Positions 57,643-64,000 of a stretch of DNA of 64,000 nt are shown here, piece by piece. This stretch comes from Polytrichum commune. Taxonomy: Eukaryota > Streptophyta > Polytrichopsida > Polytrichales > Polytrichaceae. The DNA lies in NCBI GenBank assembly GCA_950295325.1, contig OX485805.1, positions 30,181,501 through 30,245,500 of the forward strand. The letters run 5' to 3'. The position numbers and the translations under genes were made by a program. A model generated the notes under the pieces. That model searched no databases, was not told the origin of the DNA, and worked only from the letters and a program-made list of their open reading frames with translations. Position 1 is the first letter of the stretch, and each line of letters begins with the position of its first letter.

Positions 57643-57856
57643 TATGTTTTGATGTTATTGTGTGTTTGGTTGACAAGCTCCATTGTAAGCCAATTACCCC
57701 AGACTAAACTTGGCCTTAACTTAAACTGAACCTAAATTATAACATGCCTAATGTTATAATGTCATGTGTGGTTTTGAAGTTAAATGCCTAATGTTATTGA
57801 AGATTCGAGCTGAAATACATACTATGGATGGTCCAAGTTTTAAAAAAAAGGCCTAA

Positions 57857-58235
57857 CTACACTAAATATGATATTTAGTGTCATATGGTATTTAATGTCA
57901 CTATGGTAACTTTTTGGATGAATTTTTTTATGAATAAGTGAACAAATTTTGTCATGGATGATGGATGAGTTCATCCATAGGCCAAACACCTACCTTTGCT
58001 TGTCATCAACTTGTGATGAAATGTTGTCATGGATGATTGAAAATTGGATGAAAAACCACTCGGTAAGTGACAGTAATGGCAACACTGTAAATCTATAATC
58101 CCTCCAAATATATACAAGGAATGACAATTAATGTTGGGTTAGCATTGAGTGTTGGTGACACTATACCACGGTTTACAATTAGTATTGAGCAAGACAATTT
58201 AGAATTGGTGACACTAAATAACATATTTAGTGTAG
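57857..58235. mobile_element. MITE, CTACACTAAA family, copy 2
   Basis: Ends CTACACTAAATATGATATTT and inverted CTACACTAAATATGTTATTT, both continuing AGTGTCA. TA follows the right end (58236-58237). On the left TA is one base away (TAA). 379 bp, non-coding. Confidence 0.8.
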
Positions 58236-58655
58236 TATTTCATTAATGAATATCACATTTGTATGTATTGTTTTCCTAGGCATAGCATAATCTGCTGAAT
58301 AACAATGACAACCGGGAATATAGAAACCGCAGTCTTAAGATTTGGCAGGGATTTGTAGAAATTGTGTATAAGGTAGCAGTGTTTAAAACGGACATTTCGA
58401 GCACTTGAAACCCTCAATATGCATAGAATATTTTATAAAAATCCAAGACACTAACAAATCCAAAAAGAGGCTAATGCACTTAAGTTCATCAAATTTTGAT
58501 ATCATGTGTTAACACAATATTCATTAAAATGAGAGTTTTCCAGTGAATTGAGAGAACATAAAGCAAACTATTAATCCAAGAATGAAATGAAAACCACTGG
58601 AAAGTTGTAGAGTACAAGTAAAAAAATAACATTTGATTTTCCGCCGTAAATTCCG
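58236..58655. other. No gene; partial fold-back-related word
   Basis: CATTAAAATGAGAGT at about 58524 matches the arm of the 58658-58897 element, suggesting a fragment of another copy. Otherwise AT-rich. Confidence 0.4.
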
Positions 58656-58657
58656 CC

Positions 58658-58897
58658 GTAGTTTCCATTAAAATGAGAGTATGTTAAGCTGGGAAATCGA
58701 CTCATTTAGGTCGACTCAACCTAAATTGACTAACATAATTGTCCTCATTTAGGTCAACTCAACCTAAATTGACAACATAATGTCCTCATTTAGTTCGACT
58801 CAACCTAAATTGACAAAATATTGTCCTCATTTAGGTCGACTCAACCTAAATGAGTCGATTTCCCAGTTTAACATACTCTCATTTTAATGGAAACTAC
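58658..58897. mobile_element. 240-bp fold-back element with internal 41-bp repeats
   Basis: The two arms (58658-58720 and 58835-58897) are near-perfect inverted copies beginning GTAGTTTCCATTAAAATGAG and continuing through GGGAAATCGACTCATTTAGG. Between and within them, GTCCTCATTTAGG-type units repeat at 58741, 58782 and 58823 (41-bp period), with an earlier variant at about 58698. The unit core ATTTAGGTYGACTCAACCTA is itself nearly palindromic. The whole can fold into one long hairpin. Confidence 0.9.
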
Positions 58898-60590
58898 ACG
58901 TCTAAAGTATAATCTAGTATTTATCAACCTAACATGACTTTTAAGTGTCCAAATGGCCAATATTATTTTGAGAGGATCCCACTCTCTCAAAATATTGAAT
59001 ATCGTGTTTGTTTTAGATATGATGATTAGATATGATGAATGAAAGTGGGTCCTTTGCCACCCAAAGTGGTTACATAGCCCTTACATAGGTCCCCCTAAAG
59101 TGGACATTGTTGACTTTGGACATTTTGTCTCTTTCAAACAATGAATTGCATTTTTAGTCCTTCAAAATAAGTTAATTTGTATTCACGTTGAGGTATGTAA
59201 CCATTTTGGGACAAAAGCAGATTTCAGAACTGGCGTTAGTGATAAGACTCTCTGTCTAAATATATTGTTTAAGGGCCATAGTTTTTAATGACTTTGACCA
59301 CATTACTGAAGTTTGAATCAAGGATTTCATATCAGCGTCCGTCACATCGCATCGTGTCCCATAGTGTGACTCAACGTGACACTAGACCCATAAATATATC
59401 ATATCGGCAGGGGCGAAGTTCGACAATTTACCTAGGGGTAAACTGATGCAGTTAACATTGTCATCAATGGTCTCGTCGTTTGCTACTTTGCAGTTGAATG
59501 CAAAATTTCAAAAATATTAAAACTCCAAAAAAATTTGGACCTTCGAATCTTGTTGGCTACAAGATATAATGGTCCTAGTTTTTTGGAATTTTTGGAATTG
59601 GTTTTTTGATTGACTACTTCAGTTGATTAATATTATCTAAACAACTAATTGATTGCTCCAAATTGCTTCCTAAAGTCGACCATGATCAATCTACTACAAA
59701 CAACGAACTAGTGGATTAACAGCTAATAGCAATCGACCTCTAGGAAAAAACAAAGAAATCATGAACACTAGGTCTTGCATCCAACAAGATGTAACATTCC
59801 AAAAAAACAATTGGATATTGTTTGGAGATATTTAAAATTTTAAAAAGAGTTGACTGCTAGTTTGACCCAAAAACAAATCTTCAAAACATTGCCATAATAA
59901 AATAAATTACCATGTCAAAGGGCATCACATCCATTTACACATCCTAGGTTTTATTAAATGATGAGCAAAGCAATAAACAAGAAGATCCAACGGTTAGTGT
60001 AAAATCACCCGAGTAAAATTGGTAAATTACATGCTTAATTCAGTATTTTAGGCCGTATAATCGAAGGAAAAATTAGGTGTATAGGAAATCAACCATTTTT
60101 GTAAAGTTAATGATGATTTTTCATCCTTTTCTATTTAGAAATAGGCAAATATTAGCTTCCCCGCATTATCTCTCACTAGTCCTTAGCTAGGTCGCCTAAG
60201 GGTATCTCCGGTTATAATCAATTTTCAAATTTGAAATTTGGTTCTCAACATTGTTTCCAGAAGACACCATGGGAACTGTAAATGAGACCTTCACAATGTG
60301 TTGTATCGACTTTGACTGTTGGCCACTTGGCCACTTGCATTCTCTCTTTAGTTTGTTTGTGTGATCTTTTTTTTATGATCGTTTTCGCCTTCTTCCTCTC
60401 TCGATCAGTTGATCTGAAAATCTTAGTTCATTTTTAGTTATGTCACACGTTCACTCTCAGTTATGATCTCTCTAGATCAATTTGTTGGTTAAGATCTTGA
60501 ATTTTTAATATTTTTTTCCATGAGGATTTTGATTCTTTGAGGCTTTTGTTATTTTGATTATTATTGGAATCATTTCACCGTCAATAAAAA
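58898..60590. other. No supported gene
   Basis: A small hairpin TATTTTGAGAG..CTCTCAAAATA lies at about 58961-58997. About 60005-60110 resembles about 195-310 of the window. The stretch 60200-60590 leads into the hAT relic and may include its promoter or 5' leader. Confidence 0.35.
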
Positions 60591-60591
60591 A

Positions 60592-62999
60592 ATGTCTACT
60601 AAAAGACAAAGAACTATGAAGGATATGTTCTTGACCGAACAACAATATGATCTGGTTGTGATAGAATTGGTTGTCCTTCACAATTAATATTATCCAACCC
60701 AAAACAATAGCTATCCAATGTTGAAGTAGCAAAGAATGCTTACATAACTGCATGGTATGACAATATAATTGGATAGCATATAATTCAAAGTTGGATAAAT
60801 TTTTCTGTTAATTTTGTAGAGATAAAGATGCTAAAAATGTATATAGTATGGTTGGATCTAGTGACATCGAATTTTTTGCCTTTCAAGACCATCAAAATTT
60901 TAAAGAACACCAAAAATTGAATTGGGCAACACAATAAGGTGAGAAAGTTATAGAAAAACACATTAGAGCAACTAATAAATGTTGAGATAAGGCCCTTTTA
61001 ATGCTATTCATTTTTATATTGTTTTTTAAAACAAAAAACAATTACTTTCAAGAATATCTGGACAACTCTATGTGAACTTCTAGTTGCAAGTAAGGTAAGT
61101 TTTACTAAATCAATGTATCATGATAAAAACAACTTGTCCTAAAATATTATTTTATATTTCTAATATCCTTTAAAAATAAAATCTAGATACATTTAGAAAT
61201 AAAATAATATTTTATTTGATGCTAAATAAGTCTCTTGATGTTAGTGTGATAGGTCATATAGTGGTCTTACTATTTTTGTCAAAGAATGAATACACATAAC
61301 TGTCTTTTTGGATTTACTTCATATTTTTGGTGGTAAAAAAAATGTACAAGTGATTGATAATTATTTGCTAAAATTAATTGAAGAATGAGATTTGGACATA
61401 TAAAAGTGTGGTGAGTTTGGATTTGGTGGGCGCTACAATACTAGGGCAAACATTAGATGCTAGAACATTATATTTATCACATCAAGTTATTGCATTGTTC
61501 ATAGAACCATTGGTAGTTTTAGAGGCTCTAAGGTCCACAAAGTATAAGTCTTTGCTTACTTAAATTGATGCTATGAATAACTCTTTTTGTGTTTATTTTA
61601 AAATTTATGAAAAGAAAAATGTGTCCTTAATGGAATAAAAAAGATTTGAATGATGAAATTTAAAATTTAAAATTTGAATGAAAAAAATTGAAATTTGAAT
61701 TGAATATATTTGCATGTTGTATGTCATGGACAACTCTAACCTAAATCAAGGGAGTTGTAGACCATGGTCATTCTAGACCATGGTCCTTAATGTAGATATC
61801 TTTAGATCTTGTTCCCTAATATTAAAGATGCAAGGTTTCATAGAATTGACATGATAAGAGGCAGAATATGTGTTGATTTAGAAAGTGCATTATCTTTTTG
61901 AAAGTCATATGTTGAATCAATTATCAAAGTCTTGGAGACATACTCCCTAGACAACAATGTAATTTCCATTTTCAAAATTCTTAATCTATCTTACATGCCT
62001 TCAAAGAGAGTGGATTTAGCTTCAGAGGTGTCACTGATTTAGATTTTTTTTAAAGTATTGTGGAGTGCAAAAAGAGATTGGAAGTAAGATTTTTCTACCT
62101 TTTGTAAATTCAAATGTATTTAAGAGGGAGTTTTAATTTCAAATTGTAAAGAATGGTGGATTGGAATGATAAAACATCACGGGTAGGTCACTCTAAGGCA
62201 TTTTTGTGCACCACGTGCGGCTGGGGGTTTTTTGTTTTGGGGCTATTTACCTTCAAGGGCTGAATTAAAGCCTCCCTATAATTACTTAAATTTCAAAAAA
62301 TGGCCCATTTGTTTGCACCCTTCCATTACTTATATTGTCCAAGTCACTGCAATTTTTTGTACTCTATATTCCTTTTAAGTAGTAAAAGCTAATCTACTTC
62401 CTAACGCATTGATGAGTCTTAAGGGAAACCATGGAAACAAAGAAGGGTAAAAACAATAATATCATTGCAAACAAAGTTATGAAGAAAACACATAGGAGAC
62501 CATAGCAAACATACTAAACATACCTTCTAGGATCCTTATCTTCAGCCCCTATATTAATTTTACAAAAAAATAATGGCCCACATTTTATGTCCATCTAACT
62601 TACTTATAATGGGATTGTCTACATTTAATGGCCCCTTCATTATTTGGAATTCCTTTATAATTTTTATTTCAAATGATTTTAATCCTCTCTATATTATGCC
62701 GCACGTCGTTTTTAAAATGCACTAAGTGACCTACCCGTGTAAAACATTATGAGATCTTTGGGTTATAGTGTTATGGAAATTTGATTTTGGTTTTAGCTGA
62801 TATTGTAAGATGTCAATGTGTTAGTATGGCTATTTGTGAAAGGGTATTCTCATTACAAAATGTGATCAAGAAAAAATTTAAAAACCATTTAAATACAAGA
62901 CATCTTGCAAGTATGCTAAGAGTAGTTGTAGAGGGCCCATCTAATGATTATGATCACATTATGGTTGCTACTATTGAGCTATGGCAAAATTTAGCTTAG
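60592..62999 (+). pseudogene. Decayed hAT transposase gene (ZNF862-like), interrupted by MITE E4
   Basis: Starts ATG at 60592 with MSTKRQRTMKDMF, the kind of start seen in hAT proteins with an N-terminal zinc finger. Later fragments in order are FFAFQDHQNFKEHQ (finger-like, about 60880), a core segment at about 61378-61560, YVESIIKVLETYSLDNN (about 61907-61960), and the C-terminal dimerisation domain. The last contains ADIVRCQCVSMAICERVFSL then QNVIKKKFKNHL and LASMLRVVVEG (62781-62999). Many stops and frameshifts make it inactive. The E4 insertion at 62178-62739 falls between the core and the dimerisation domain, and the sequence reads on across its TAAAACAT site. It is distinct in sequence from the hAT elements at 16.3 and 42.1 kb. 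Confidence 0.65.
62178..62739. mobile_element. MITE-family member E4 (562 bp)
   Basis: Both ends begin CACGGGTAGGTCACT. Flanked by TAAAACAT at 62170-62177 and 62740-62747. ACGTGCG starts at position 36 on the left (62213), and its complement ends 34 from the right end. It sits inside the decayed hAT gene. Confidence 0.95.
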
Positions 63000-64000
63000 T
63001 GGAGGCATTGTTATTATCACCTAGAAAAATATCTTAGGGTCCAACCTTATATGGATGATGAATATGATATTATAGTTTCATAGTCATGTATGTAATATTT
63101 GTATTTCTTTTTCATTATTGTATATATTTCTTTTCAACCAACTTCAAACCAAATCTCAAGTCATCTAAATATGATGAGGTGAAAATCCTTGGCCCTCTAA
63201 TGAAGAAGGGCTAAGCCAAGTTCAATTCTTGCTAAGGATACTTTATGGTATTCACTTTATACATGAGTGTATCCGTTTGAATTTTTTTCCTCTTGTCATT
63301 GTTTTTTGCTAAGTGTTGTTTTAATGTTTTGGGATGCTTATTTGATGTCTAAGGGTGTTGATCTCATATTTTTGTGTGTTGATCTGATGTTTTTTGATGT
63401 TTTTTTGATAAATTATTGAGGGTGTTTCATATTTTCATACTTGAATACTTTTGATTTCTTTCAAAATATTATTTGAAATGATGTTTTATCATACATAGTA
63501 ATCAAAATTGAGATAGTGTGCAAATCGCCTTAAACTAATCCCGGGTACGCAACTCCCGTATTATGTGGTCCTGATTATAATCACTTATAATGCGTTTTAG
63601 TCCAATATTGAGTGATACAATTTGTTTTAATGTAGGAAACCCTTGTAGCCCTTCTAACAAGGAATCCAAAAATGTAATTATATATAGGAAATGAATATAT
63701 TTTGAAGAATATAATTGCATTAAAAACCTAATTATATGATTTTTTTAATACATGTACCATAGGTCAAACTACCCAACTTTTTGGACTTTTTAATAAAATT
63801 TTAACATTGTGAATGACTTATAATTTTAATGGGAGGCAACTATTCATGGCTTATAATTATAATTGGAGGCAAATATTCGTGTGGATTTTTTAAAATTATG
63901 TATAGGCAACTTACTGGTCTAACTATTGGGATATAGAAAACTAATGATTTGTGTTAGGATACAGTTAAGGTATGTATTTTTAAGACCATATACATCATAT
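63000..64000. other. No supported gene
   Basis: After the hAT relic the sequence is AT-rich. GTTGATCTCATATTTTTGTG and GTTGATCTGATGTTTTTTGA at about 63358-63400 are a short tandem duplication, and ATAATT-rich words repeat at 63820-63860. The window ends without a further recognisable feature. Confidence 0.45.

Overview
This window reads as a gene-poor, transposon-rich piece of a land-plant nuclear genome. The sequence is visibly AT-rich, has no operons or ribosome-binding sites, and carries long CT/GA/AT microsatellites. Its recognisable families are typical of plants: hAT, MULE/SWIM, pogo-Tigger/Lemi-like, LINE with a zf-RVT tail, tRNA-derived SINEs and many MITEs. I cannot name the species or clade, and I found no complete conventional protein-coding gene. 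The only host-type coding pieces are one probable CutA exon (about 1.1 kb) and a short secreted-protein reading frame (11.1 kb) that may be a truncated DUF26-like protein.

Layout. 0-4 kb: CutA-like exon, then a 1.5 kb TA-flanked DNA transposon that carries a 188-bp tandem repeat, then a degenerate minisatellite. 4.4-10 kb: GGCACATG-rich sequence, a roughly 590-bp inverted-repeat element, and a broken minus-strand MULE-like transposase with a SWIM zinc finger that a CCCATGCCCA minisatellite has expanded into. 10-16 kb: a (CT)30 tract, a small secreted ORF, other microsatellites and an 11-copy 52-bp minisatellite. 16.3-17.2 kb: a well-preserved short hAT element with perfect 8-bp target duplication, TATA box, 133-codon ORF and poly(A) signal. 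17.3-25 kb: a repeat whose second, inverted copy at 23.1-24.8 kb is split by a pogo-like element, so the first copy preserves the empty site. 28-36 kb: dispersed repeat families, two SINEs, MITEs and a large palindrome. 36.8-37.8 kb: four 261-bp tandem units. 38.6-41.2 kb: LINE 3' relics with a second pogo-like element. 41.3-44.9 kb: a 0.4 kb inverted-repeat pair enclosing a second short hAT element and a MITE. 46-54 kb: MITEs and an unidentified decayed gene with a MITE in its coding sequence. 56-64 kb: a third pogo-like element, a fold-back element and a decayed hAT gene that again contains a MITE.

The most notable result is a four-member MITE family (43.8, 50.6, 53.9, 62.2 kb). All four have perfect but different 8-bp target duplications and 15-bp termini of the form CNCRGGKAGKKCACT. 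In every copy an ACGTGCG-type motif begins at position 36 from the left end, and it recurs 34-37 bases from the right end. Two copies sit inside coding relics and the reading frame continues across the duplicated site. A second theme is that short hAT and pogo-like elements keep only the C-terminal part of the transposase. All classifications are by eye from motifs and termini; no searches were run.
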